Source of the DNA: DAOMOD01 sp035444205
GTDB taxonomy: Bacteria; Pseudomonadota; Gammaproteobacteria; Xanthomonadales; BPKI01
Reading direction: 5' to 3'
Assembly (NCBI GenBank): GCA_035444205.1
Contig: DAOMOD010000064.1
Span: 1 to 20,167 of the forward strand
DNA length: 20,167 nt
Shown one piece after another: positions 6,434 through 13,785 of this stretch; within the stretch, counting starts at the first letter, position 1, and every line of letters begins with the position of its first letter. The notes beneath the pieces were generated by a model, which was not told the origin of the DNA, ran no database searches, and worked only from the letters and a program-made list of their open reading frames with translations. A program made the position numbers and the translations under genes.

Positions 6434-8908
6434 CTAGTCGCGCTCGCGCAGGATTCGAAAGCCCACGCTGTTGAAGGCAACCTCGCTGTTCATTGCGCGC
6501 TGCGTCGGCTCGGGCTCGTCTACGGAAAGCCATGCGCTCCCCAGCGCCAGCCTTTCCCTGCATCCGTCCCTGCCCTCGACGACGCATTGCACGCTCCATT
6601 CACGAACGTTGCCGTCCATATCATAGAGGCCGGCGCCGACCGCGGCAAAGCGGCGCACCGGCGAGGTCTCGGCAAAACCGTCATCGCAGGCGAAGGACGT
6701 GCGCGCGCCATGACGCTGGCGAAAGCGCTGGTCGCCACGGTTGGCGTCGGCGCAGGCGGCCGGTCCCTGGTAGGCCGCCATCCACTCGGCCGGCCGCGGC
6801 AGGCGGTAGCGCTTGCCGGTACGCGCGGAAAGCCAGCGCGCATAGGCTTCCGCCTCGTGGAAGCCGACGCACACGACCGGATGATCCTCGGCCTGTTCGA
6901 AGCCCGGGTCCTCCCAGGTGCGCCTGCGCGACGCGCGCCATCCCGACTCGCGGTCGCGACAGACGCGTCGCTGCCCCTCAAAGGTGGCGCCCTGGTCACG
7001 CCAGAATCGGCGGAACTCGGCCACGGTCACCGGGTGCAGCGCCAGGGCGAAATCATCCAGCAGCACCAGCTCGGGGCCGCGGCTGCCGTCGGAGAGCGCA
7101 TCGGAAAAACGGTAGCCCGGACGTCCGACCCGGGCCACCTCGTCAAGCCCTTCGGCCGCACCCGGCGCCGCGGCGTCGACCTTGAGCGCAAGCTCGAAGG
7201 CGATCCGCGCGGCGTCGCCGTCCCAGCGTTCCAATGCGGCACGGCCCTGCTCCAGGTAGGCGTCGCGCTCGGCATCGCGGGCGCCACCGATGGCCTCGCG
7301 CACGGCCACCGCGAGGTCGATACCTTCGGTCGCCAGAAGCCCGCGTTCCCAGAATGCGAGACGCTCATCCAACACCGCCGTGCCTTCCGCCAGTTCCAGA
7401 TACGTGCGGCCGATGTCGATCAGCCCCAGTTTCGCCCCTACCGCATCCGGATCGACTTCCAGGGCCTGGCGAAAGCGATCATGCGCGCTGCCGCCGGGCG
7501 GCAGCATGAGCCGGCGCGCCGCCAGCAGCACGCGCCCCTGGCGCGTCAGCTCGTCGACCGGGTCGAGCACGGTGGGCAAGCCGGCAAGATCACCTTCCTC
7601 CAGGTCGAACGCGGGTACTTCCGTCGCGGACTCGGCACCTGCTTCGGGATCCTGGATCGGATCGACCGCCACCACGGACGACCGGATGGCGGGTTCCACC
7701 GCAACCGGCGCCGGGTCAGGCGAAGACTCGGACCGTGCGGGGACCCGGGAGGCACGCTCAGGCAGCAGCATCCAGACAGCCCCGGCCAGCACCAGCAACA
7801 AGGACAGGCCCAGCAGCCCCAGCGACCATGCACGCCGTCGCCCTGACCCGGCACTTGCGGACGGGGTCGCAGCCCGCAGGTGCGGCCGCCTGGCCACGTA
7901 GGTCGCCATGTCATCGGCAGCCACGGCCACAGGCGGCGCCACGGCCGCCACCGGCAGGGCATCCTGCGGGCGTCCGGTCTGGATATGCTCGAGGTGTGGA
8001 GCGCGGATCGTCAGGTGGAGCCCGCTGACATGTTCCGGAGCGCAGCGCTCGACCATCGCGGCAAAGGCGCCGGCGCCCTTGATGCGCGCCTCGGGCAACT
8101 TGGCAAGAGCCTGATCGATCAACGGCTGCCAGCGGCCGAGCGCCGCCGGCAATGCCGGTACCGGTTCGAACACCTGGGCATAGGCGATGGTGAAGGGATC
8201 TTCATCGACAAACGGGCAGCGTCCGCACAGGGCCTCGTAGGTGACGATGCCCAGGCTGTACAGATCGGCGCGGTGATCGACTGCGGCACCGCGCAGCTGC
8301 TCCGGACTGGCGTAGCGGACCACCGCCGGAGCAAGATCGGCGAGGGCGGCGGACTGGTTGCCGACCAGGCTGCGCGCCACCCCGAAATCGGTGAGATACG
8401 GCGCATCGGAACGGTCGAACAAGATGTTTCCCGGAGTCACGTCGCGATGCACGAGGCCGCGCGCATGGATGTGCTCCAGCGCCTTGGCGATACCGAATAC
8501 CATGCGCGACAGCTGCCCGCTGTCGATCGGTCCGGTGGCGATGCGGCTGGTCAGGTCGCCTCCGGGGAGGTGGCGCATCGAGAAGTAGTGCAGGCCGCCT
8601 TCGCTGACGCCCACATCCCATACCGGTACGACGTGCGGATGATTGAGCGCGGCCAGCAGTCGCGCCTCATCGAGAAAGCGCCTCGCAGCCGCCGCATCGG
8701 CGGCCAGTTCCGGGTGCAGAACCTTGATCGCCACTTCGCGCTGCAGCGAAAGCTGGACGGCGTGGTATACCGATGCAGTGGCGCCACGCCCGATCAACTC
8801 GATAACGCGGTATCCAGCGATGTCGATCACGCATTCGGACCCGGTGGAGACGTGCCCGGATTCTACACACCCATTGGCAGCGCGTAGCTGTGGCTTGCCG
8901 TCGAGCAT
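6434..8908 (-). CDS. membrane Ser/Thr protein kinase with C-terminal FGE/SUMF1-like domain
   Basis: An 824-residue multidomain protein. The kinase domain (about 33-290) shows the Gly-loop GRGATASVY, VAIK with Lys62, Glu81 of helix C, the HRD loop at 154-156, DFG at 174-176, SPEQ in the APE position and DHRADLYSLGIV. One key residue is atypical: the loop reads HRDVTPGN, with Thr158 where Ser/Thr kinases normally have Lys. A single membrane helix follows (about 361-383), then a Pro-rich stretch, TPR-like helices (about 450-590) and an FGE-sulfatase/SUMF1 fold (about 612-823) with LHPVTVAEF, YRLPRPAEW, YDMDGNVREW and NSVGFRIL. The FGE catalytic cysteine motif is not seen, so this domain is probably a sensor or binding module, in the periplasm. 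The start is uncertain. The ATG at 8908 leaves 21 bp to the divergent gene; a GTG at 8830 (residue 27, giving MIDIAGYRVIELIGRG) fits kinase N-termini better. Confidence 0.93.
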   Translation of the reverse strand: MLDGKPQLRAANGCVESGHVSTGSECVIDIAGYRVIELIGRGATASVYHAVQLSLQREVAIKVLHPELAADAAAARRFLDEARLLAALNHPHVVPVWDVGVSEGGLHYFSMRHLPGGDLTSRIATGPIDSGQLSRMVFGIAKALEHIHARGLVHRDVTPGNILFDRSDAPYLTDFGVARSLVGNQSAALADLAPAVVRYASPEQLRGAAVDHRADLYSLGIVTYEALCGRCPFVDEDPFTIAYAQVFEPVPALPAALGRWQPLIDQALAKLPEARIKGAGAFAAMVERCAPEHVSGLHLTIRAPHLEHIQTGRPQDALPVAAVAPPVAVAADDMATYVARRPHLRAATPSASAGSGRRRAWSLGLLGLSLLLVLAGAVWMLLPERASRVPARSESSPDPAPVAVEPAIRSSVVAVDPIQDPEAGAESATEVPAFDLEEGDLAGLPTVLDPVDELTRQGRVLLAARRLMLPPGGSAHDRFRQALEVDPDAVGAKLGLIDIGRTYLELAEGTAVLDERLAFWERGLLATEGIDLAVAVREAIGGARDAERDAYLEQGRAALERWDGDAARIAFELALKVDAAAPGAAEGLDEVARVGRPGYRFSDALSDGSRGPELVLLDDFALALHPVTVAEFRRFWRDQGATFEGQRRVCRDRESGWRASRRRTWEDPGFEQAEDHPVVCVGFHEAEAYARWLSARTGKRYRLPRPAEWMAAYQGPAACADANRGDQRFRQRHGARTSFACDDGFAETSPVRRFAAVGAGLYDMDGNVREWSVQCVVEGRDGCRERLALGSAWLSVDEPEPTQRAMNSEVAFNSVGFRILRERD

Positions 8909-8929
8909 AGCTCGGAGGACACTAACCCA

Positions 8930-9250
8930 ATGATCGGAACACTTGCCGGCCTGGTAGCGCTTGGCGCCGTCGCCCTGCTCTGGTTCGCATCACGCGCTGC
9001 CGCGGAACGGGCAAGGGCGGGATGCGTGCGCGCCTGCAGTCGCGCCGGCGTGCAGTTGCTCGACCACAGCGTGGCGCTGCACCGTATGCGCCTGCGCCGC
9101 CATGACAGTGGTCACATCGGCCTGGTGCGTCGTTACGCGTTCGAATTCTCCACCGATGGAGCCGATCGCCATCCCGGCAGCATCGAGCTGCACGGTGAGC
9201 GCATCCTCTGGATCAGCCTGCCACTACCGGAAGCACCGCCGGCTACTTGA
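8930..9250 (+). CDS. DUF3301 family membrane protein
   Basis: A 106-residue protein with a hydrophobic N-terminal helix (about 3-20), then a basic, Arg- and Cys-containing helix and a small beta-rich domain. The blocks GVQLLDHSVALHRMRLRR, RRYAFEFSTDG and DRHPGSIEL match the DUF3301 family as I know it. That family is small, gammaproteobacterial and of unknown function. GGAGG (8914-8918) lies eleven bases before the ATG and supports this start. It diverges from the kinase gene and converges on sspB with an 8-bp overlap of the 3' ends. An inner-membrane location with a cytoplasmic C-terminal domain is likely, but I would not assign a role. Confidence 0.85.
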   Translation: MIGTLAGLVALGAVALLWFASRAAAERARAGCVRACSRAGVQLLDHSVALHRMRLRRHDSGHIGLVRRYAFEFSTDGADRHPGSIELHGERILWISLPLPEAPPAT

Positions 9251-9671
9251 CCACGCGCAGACGCGGCGGTCCCTTGATCGGTCTGAGCGGCTTGCGCGCC
9301 TTTCGGCCGGTGTCGGAGCCGTCATCGCCGGCAGGCGGGTCGGGTTCTGGGCCGATCGGTCCCTGGTCCGGCGGCAGCAACATGCCCTGACCGTTCTCCT
9401 GCGCGTAGATCGCCTCGATCGCAACCACAGGCACCGACACCGGAAGGCTTACGCCGGAGAAGCGTGCGCGGAAGCTGACCGTGTCGTTGCCGAGGTCGAG
9501 CTGATCGACCGCGCGCAGGGCGATGTTGAGCACCACCTTGCCCTCACGGATGGCCGAACCAGGCACGCGCACGTCCGGCGCCGTGGCGTCGACCAGGATG
9601 TAGGGGGTGAAGCCGTTATCGCTGATCCAGTCATACAGCGCGCGGATCAGGTAGGGTCGGTTGGAGGTCAT
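9243..9671 (-). CDS. sspB: ClpXP protease specificity-enhancing factor SspB
   Basis: SspB tethers ssrA-tagged and other substrates to ClpXP. The 142-residue reading has the substrate-binding core (about 4-100): NRPYLIRALYDW, TPYILVDAT, GKVVLNIALRAV, VSFRARFSG and AIYAQENGQGM. A disordered Pro/Asp/Gly linker follows, and the last residues, RLRVVK, match the ClpX-binding tail of E. coli SspB (ALRVVK). The open frame extends to 9740, but the extra residues are Arg-rich and unlike the family. I chose the ATG at 9671; the ATG at 9680 (adding MRG) is equally possible because neither has a clear ribosome binding site. It lies 84 bp after petC on the same strand. sspA, which often precedes sspB at this locus, is missing. 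Confidence 0.93.
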   Translation of the reverse strand: MTSNRPYLIRALYDWISDNGFTPYILVDATAPDVRVPGSAIREGKVVLNIALRAVDQLDLGNDTVSFRARFSGVSLPVSVPVVAIEAIYAQENGQGMLLPPDQGPIGPEPDPPAGDDGSDTGRKARKPLRPIKGPPRLRVVK

Positions 9672-9755
9672 GCCGCGCATGGGTGCATCGGCTGAACGCC
9701 ATGGAATGCGACGCCCGAATCGCCGGCGTCGCACCCGCATCGAACAGGCGCGTGG

Positions 9756-10490
9756 TCAGTGCACGTCACGCCAATACTCGTGCTTCAGCAGCCAGGCCAG
9801 AAAGGTGAACAGCGCCAGGAACAGCAGCACCCAAACACCCATGGACTCCCGCTTCAGGGCCGCAGGCTCCGCCACGTAGGCCATGAACGCCGCGAGATCA
9901 CGCATGGCCTGGTCGTACTCCGCCGGGCTCATGGTGCCGGGTTGCACCAGTTCCAGGCGCTCGACGTGGGCGGCGTCGCCCTGGTGCCCCTCGGCATAGA
10001 CCGGGCGCTGGATGCCCTGCAGCTCCCACAGCACGTGAGGCATGCTGGCGTTGGGCAGCACCGTGTTGTTCCAGCCCAATGGCCGGCTCTCGTCGACATA
10101 GAACGACCGAAGGTAGGTGTAGATCCAGTCCGCCCCACCAGGCTTGGCGCGCGCGGTCAGCGACAGGTCGGGAGCCGGCGCGCCGAACCAGGCGATGGCG
10201 TCGTCGCGGTCCATGGCCACGGTCATCGTCTCGCCGACGCCCTTGCCGGTGAAGATCAGATGCTCGGCCACCTGCTCCTCGCTCAGACCAAGATCCTGAC
10301 CTACCCGCGCGTAGCGCATGAACGAAGCCTCGTGGCAGCTCAGGCAGTAGTTGACGAACAGCCTGGCGCCGCGCTGCAGGGATGCGCGGTCGTGAACGTT
10401 GGCGTGCGAGGCTTCCAGCTTGACGCCGCCGGCAGCCAGGGCCGGTGCCGACGCGACGGCGAGCAGCAGGGCAACAAGTCGCTTAGTCAT
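9756..10490 (-). CDS. petC: cytochrome c1 subunit of the bc1 complex
   Basis: The 244-residue cytochrome c1 carries electrons from the Rieske protein to soluble cytochrome c. An N-terminal signal peptide ends near ALAAG (residue 20). The heme-binding CLSCH motif is at residues 49-53, and Met150 in NASMPHVLW is the likely sixth heme ligand. The family signatures WIYTYLRSFY, GWNNTVLPN and DLAAFMAYVAEP are present. A single C-terminal membrane anchor (about 218-236) ends in KHEYWRDVH. The ATG overlaps the petB stop as ATGACTAA, so translation of the two is coupled. Length is normal for gammaproteobacteria. Confidence 0.97.
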   Translation of the reverse strand: MTKRLVALLLAVASAPALAAGGVKLEASHANVHDRASLQRGARLFVNYCLSCHEASFMRYARVGQDLGLSEEQVAEHLIFTGKGVGETMTVAMDRDDAIAWFGAPAPDLSLTARAKPGGADWIYTYLRSFYVDESRPLGWNNTVLPNASMPHVLWELQGIQRPVYAEGHQGDAAHVERLELVQPGTMSPAEYDQAMRDLAAFMAYVAEPAALKRESMGVWVLLFLALFTFLAWLLKHEYWRDVH

Positions 10491-11733
10491 GCGCGGGCAC
10501 CCGTTCCGGAACCGGCCTGGTCGAATCGATCTTCGTCCATAACGGCATGGTGATGAAGAAGGCGAAGTAGTAGAAAGTGAAGATGCGCGCCATCAGGGTC
10601 TGCGTCTCGCTGCCGGATTGCATGCCGAGCCAGCCAAGCACCACGAAGGCCACCACGAACAACGCCAGCAGCAATCTGGAGATCCAGCCGCGATAGCGCA
10701 GCGAGCGCACCGGGCTGCGGTCGAGCCAGGGCACCAGGAACAGGATCATCACCGCGGCGCCCATCACCACCACGCCGAAGAACTTGTCGGGAATGGCGCG
10801 CAGCATGGCGTAGTACGGCGTGAAGTACCACACTGGCACGATGTGATCCGGCGTCACCAGCGGGTTGGCCTCGATGAAGTTGTCGGGCTCCAGGAACATG
10901 CCGCCGAAGGTTGGCGTGTAGAAGATGATGAAGGCGCAGATGAGCAGGAAGAAACCGGCGCCGAACAGGTCCTTCACCGTGTAGTAGGGGTGGAACGGAA
11001 TGCCATCCAGAGGCTTGCCGTCGGGACCCTTCACCTTCTTGATGTCGATGCCGTCGGGATTGTTGGAACCGACTTCGTGCAGTGCCATGAGGTGCAGGTA
11101 GACCAGCAGCAGCAGCACCAGCGGCAGCGCCACCACGTGCAGGGCGAAGAAACGGTTGAGGGTGGCATCCGACACCAGGTAATCGCCGCGGATCCACTCG
11201 GTAAGGCCCTCGCCGATGTAGGGCACGGCCCCGAACAGCGAGATGATGACCTGCGCGCCCCAGTAGGACATCTGGCCCCAGGGCAGCACGTAGCCCATGA
11301 AAGCCTCGGCCATCAGCACCAGATAGATCAGCATGCCGATGACCCACACCAGTTCGCGCGGCTTCTGGTGGCTGCCGTACATGAGCGCACGGAACATGTG
11401 CAGATACACCACCACGAAGAAGGCCGAAGCGCCGGTGGAGTGCATGTAGCGGATCAGCCAGCCCCACTCGACGTCGCGCATGATGTACTCGACCGAGGCG
11501 AAGGCCTCGGCGGCGCTGGGCTTGTAGTGCATGGTCAGCCAGATGCCGGTGACGATCTGCGCCACCAGCACCAGCATGGCAAGCGAACCGAAGTAGTACC
11601 AGACGTTGAAGTTCTTGGGCGCGTAGTATTGCGCGGCGTGGCGATTCCACCACTGGCGCGCACCCGGTGCGCGCTCCTCGAACCATGCCTGCACGCCGTG
11701 GACGGCGCGCATGATCGGATGGGGACTCGACAT
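10483..11733 (-). CDS. petB: cytochrome b subunit of the bc1 complex
   Basis: A 416-residue integral membrane protein carrying hemes bL and bH and forming the quinol-oxidising (Qo) and quinone-reducing (Qi) sites. The expected heme ligands are His98 and His112 (RYMHSTGAS, VYLHMFR) with His199 and His214 (FALHVVALP, YLHLMALHE). The conserved GYVLPWGQMSYWGA is present. The Qo motif reads PVWY (300-303) rather than PEWY. The C-terminus carries the extra helices usual for long bacterial cytochrome b. The start at 11733 gives MSSPHPIMRAVHG and overlaps the petA stop as TGATG. The longer open frame to 12399 runs antiparallel to nothing real; it is just petA read in another frame. Confidence 0.97.
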   Translation of the reverse strand: MSSPHPIMRAVHGVQAWFEERAPGARQWWNRHAAQYYAPKNFNVWYYFGSLAMLVLVAQIVTGIWLTMHYKPSAAEAFASVEYIMRDVEWGWLIRYMHSTGASAFFVVVYLHMFRALMYGSHQKPRELVWVIGMLIYLVLMAEAFMGYVLPWGQMSYWGAQVIISLFGAVPYIGEGLTEWIRGDYLVSDATLNRFFALHVVALPLVLLLLVYLHLMALHEVGSNNPDGIDIKKVKGPDGKPLDGIPFHPYYTVKDLFGAGFFLLICAFIIFYTPTFGGMFLEPDNFIEANPLVTPDHIVPVWYFTPYYAMLRAIPDKFFGVVVMGAAVMILFLVPWLDRSPVRSLRYRGWISRLLLALFVVAFVVLGWLGMQSGSETQTLMARIFTFYYFAFFITMPLWTKIDSTRPVPERVPAHD

Positions 11734-12332
11734 CAGGCTGCTCCTTCCGGATTCACGCCGATCTGGATCAGGTTGTCGTCCAGGAAGCGATGCGGCGGCA
11801 CGCGCAGGTTGGTCGGGGCGGGCACGCCCTGATAGACACGGCCGGCCATGTCGAAGCGCGAATTGTGGCAGGGGCAGAAGAATCCGCCCTGCCACTGGCT
11901 GTCGAATGGCTGCGGCAGCATTTCGGGAACGTACAGGGGCGCGCAGCCAAGATGCGTGCACAGGCCGACCAGCACCATCCACTCGGGCTTGATCGAGCGG
12001 TGGTCGTTCTGGGCGTAGCCGGGCTGCTGGTCGGACACCTGCGAATCGGGATCGCGCAGCCGATCCTTGAGATCGGGCAGCCTGGACAGCACGGCGTCGG
12101 TGCGGCGGATGATCCACACCGGCTGACCGCGCCACTGCACCATGTGTCGCTGGCCGGGTTCGATCTTGCTTAGGTCGACCTCGACCGGGGCGCCGGCCAC
12201 CTGCGCCTTGGCGCTGGGGTTCCAGGACTTGATGAAGGGCACGGCCGCAAATGCCACCCCCACGCCGCCGACGACGGCAGTGGTTGCGGTAATGAAGCGG
12301 CGGCGCCCGGGGTTGACGCCTTCGTTGGCCAT
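11733..12332 (-). CDS. petA: Rieske iron-sulfur subunit of the bc1 complex
   Basis: A 199-residue ubiquinol-cytochrome c reductase iron-sulfur subunit. The N-terminus carries a twin-arginine-type signal-anchor (GRRRFITATTAVVGG, residues 9-23), as expected for a protein folded with its [2Fe-2S] cluster before Tat export. Cluster box I is CTHLGC (125-130) and box II is CPCHNSRF (153-160). The predicted ligands are Cys125, His127, Cys153 and His156, with a disulfide between Cys130 and Cys155. The ATG at 12332 has GCGGAG about six bases upstream. The longer frame to 12611 has no family resemblance. It is the first gene of petA-petB-petC-sspB and is divergent from the DegS-like gene; I could not identify convincing promoter boxes in 12333-12459. 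Confidence 0.97.
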   Translation of the reverse strand: MANEGVNPGRRRFITATTAVVGGVGVAFAAVPFIKSWNPSAKAQVAGAPVEVDLSKIEPGQRHMVQWRGQPVWIIRRTDAVLSRLPDLKDRLRDPDSQVSDQQPGYAQNDHRSIKPEWMVLVGLCTHLGCAPLYVPEMLPQPFDSQWQGGFFCPCHNSRFDMAGRVYQGVPAPTNLRVPPHRFLDDNLIQIGVNPEGAA

Positions 12333-12459
12333 CCGGGTCTCCGCTAAGTCTGTAATGTGACTGGGAAAACGTGTTTGGAAAGCCCTGAAGGCCCCCCAAA
12401 ATCGTGGTAGTTTAGTCGAAGTCCGAAGCGGCAGACAATCAAGACGCCGCCCTGTGCCG

Positions 12460-13629
12460 ATGAAATCAAGAGCCTTGAAAACCGCCCTCTTCCTCGTGCA
12501 GTCCGTCGTGGCCGGTCTGGCGTTGGCCTTTCTGGCGCTGATTGCCGCGCCGGATGCGGTCGACCGTCTGCGCGGAACCTGGCATGGCGCACCCCCGCTA
12601 CCGGCAGTCACACCCTCCCCGGACGCCGTAGCGGCAACCGTCGGCCCGGCTTCCTACAGCGATGCGGTGGCGCGCGCCGCCCCATCCGTGGTCAACATCT
12701 ATGCCAACAAGATCGTCACCGAGCGCTCCGTGCGCCTGGTTCCCAACCCCTACCTTCAGCGCTTCTCCGGCATCAGTGTGGGACCGCCGCGACAACGCCT
12801 GGAACAGAGTCTGGGCTCGGGCGTCATCGTCAGCCCGGATGGCTATGTACTGACCAACCACCACGTCATCGCCGGCGCCGACGACATCCAGGCGGTGCTT
12901 TGGGACGGACGCGTGACCCGCGCAAGCGTCGTCGGCAGCGACCGTGAAACCGATCTTGCCGTACTCAGGATCGAGGGCAGCGACCTGCCCGCCATGCCAC
13001 TTTCCGAGGAAGTCGGCCTGCGCGTGGGCGATGTGGCGCTGGCCATCGGCAACCCGTTCGGCATGGGGCAGACGGTGACGCTCGGCATCATCAGCGCCAC
13101 CGGCCGCAACCAGCTCAACCTCACCACCTACGAAGACTTCATCCAGACCGACGCCGCCATCAATACCGGCAACTCCGGTGGTGCCCTGATCAACGCGCAC
13201 GGCGAACTGGTCGGCATCAACACGGCCGTGTTCGGCCGCGGCACAGGCGCCGAGGGCATCGGCTTCGCCATCCCGGTACGCACCGCGTCGATGGTGCTGG
13301 ACCAGATCGTGCGCCACGGATTCGTCGTGCGCGGATGGCTGGGGCTGGAATATGTGGATGCGCCGACCCTGAGCGGTGAAGCCACGCGGCGTGGCGTCGC
13401 GGTGGCCGCGGTCTACCCGGCGAGTCCCGCGGACCACGCAGGGCTGCGCCCCGGCGACATCCTGCTGACCCTGGACGGCACCGACATCGCCGACCAGAAC
13501 GATCTGCGCACCCGCGAGGCGGCACTGCCGCCGGGCTCGAAGTCGCAGGTATCGGGCCTGCGCGCCGGGGTCCCCTTCAGCACCGACATGGTGCTGGCGC
13601 AGCGCCCGCTGCCGCGTGGGGCGAGTTGA
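12460..13629 (+). CDS. DegS/AlgW-type periplasmic serine protease with PDZ domain
   Basis: A 389-residue trypsin-like protease with one N-terminal membrane anchor (about 8-30), a protease domain (about 65-290) and a single PDZ domain (about 295-380). The catalytic triad can be placed at His135 (TNHHVI), Asp165 (ETDLAVLRI) and Ser239 (NTGNSGGAL). One PDZ domain plus an uncleaved anchor is the layout of DegS and AlgW, which sense misfolded outer-membrane proteins and make the first cut in the anti-sigma factor that restrains sigma-E/AlgU. DegP and DegQ have two PDZ domains and a cleaved signal peptide. The ATG at 12460 was preferred over a GTG two codons upstream. Its target anti-sigma factor is not in this window, so the pathway assignment rests on domain layout. 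Confidence 0.93.
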   Translation: MKSRALKTALFLVQSVVAGLALAFLALIAAPDAVDRLRGTWHGAPPLPAVTPSPDAVAATVGPASYSDAVARAAPSVVNIYANKIVTERSVRLVPNPYLQRFSGISVGPPRQRLEQSLGSGVIVSPDGYVLTNHHVIAGADDIQAVLWDGRVTRASVVGSDRETDLAVLRIEGSDLPAMPLSEEVGLRVGDVALAIGNPFGMGQTVTLGIISATGRNQLNLTTYEDFIQTDAAINTGNSGGALINAHGELVGINTAVFGRGTGAEGIGFAIPVRTASMVLDQIVRHGFVVRGWLGLEYVDAPTLSGEATRRGVAVAAVYPASPADHAGLRPGDILLTLDGTDIADQNDLRTREAALPPGSKSQVSGLRAGVPFSTDMVLAQRPLPRGAS

Positions 13630-13634
13630 TCGCG

Positions 13635-13783
13635 TAGGGCTTAGGGCCTAGGGCCTAGAGTGCGGCAAGGGCGAAGCCGGATCTTGTTTCTCGAGGACCA
13701 GCGACACAACGGTGCGCAACACTGAAGCATGATCGTCACGGATCGCCGGCCTTTCCCCTAGGCCCTAGGCCCTAGGCCCTAAA
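13635..13783. repeat. inverted array of TAGGGCC heptamers between convergent genes
   Basis: The left arm (13635-13658) reads TAGGGCT, TAGGGCC, TAGGGCC, TAG. The right arm (13756-13783) reads three times CCCTAGG and then CCCTAAA, the same heptamer on the other strand. An 18-bp segment (13641-13658) is exactly complementary to 13765-13782. Just inside the arms, 13668-13683 and 13741-13756 are also imperfectly complementary (GCCGG-ATC against GATCGCCGGC). The whole 149 bp could therefore form one long cruciform or RNA hairpin. It fills almost the whole space between the protease and transglycosylase genes, whose transcripts converge here. It could be a bidirectional terminator, a MITE-like element, or a mix of both. 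Confidence 0.8.
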
Positions 13784-13785
13784 AC

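Noticed and set aside
6434..8908. A true formylglycine-generating enzyme fused to a kinase
   Set aside because: The SUMF1-like fold is recognisable, but the catalytic cysteine pair is not seen and no sulfatase gene is nearby.
10618..11832. Plus-strand open frame opposite petB with many His and Gln codons
   Set aside because: It is the mirror of transmembrane-helix codons in petB, a common artefact. It has no start signal or homology that I can see.
11734..12399. Upstream extension of the petB frame
   Set aside because: This is petA read in the wrong frame. The family N-terminus of cytochrome b starts at 11733.
13635..13783. A CRISPR array
   Set aside because: The units are contiguous 7-bp repeats in two opposite arms without spacers, and no cas genes are present.
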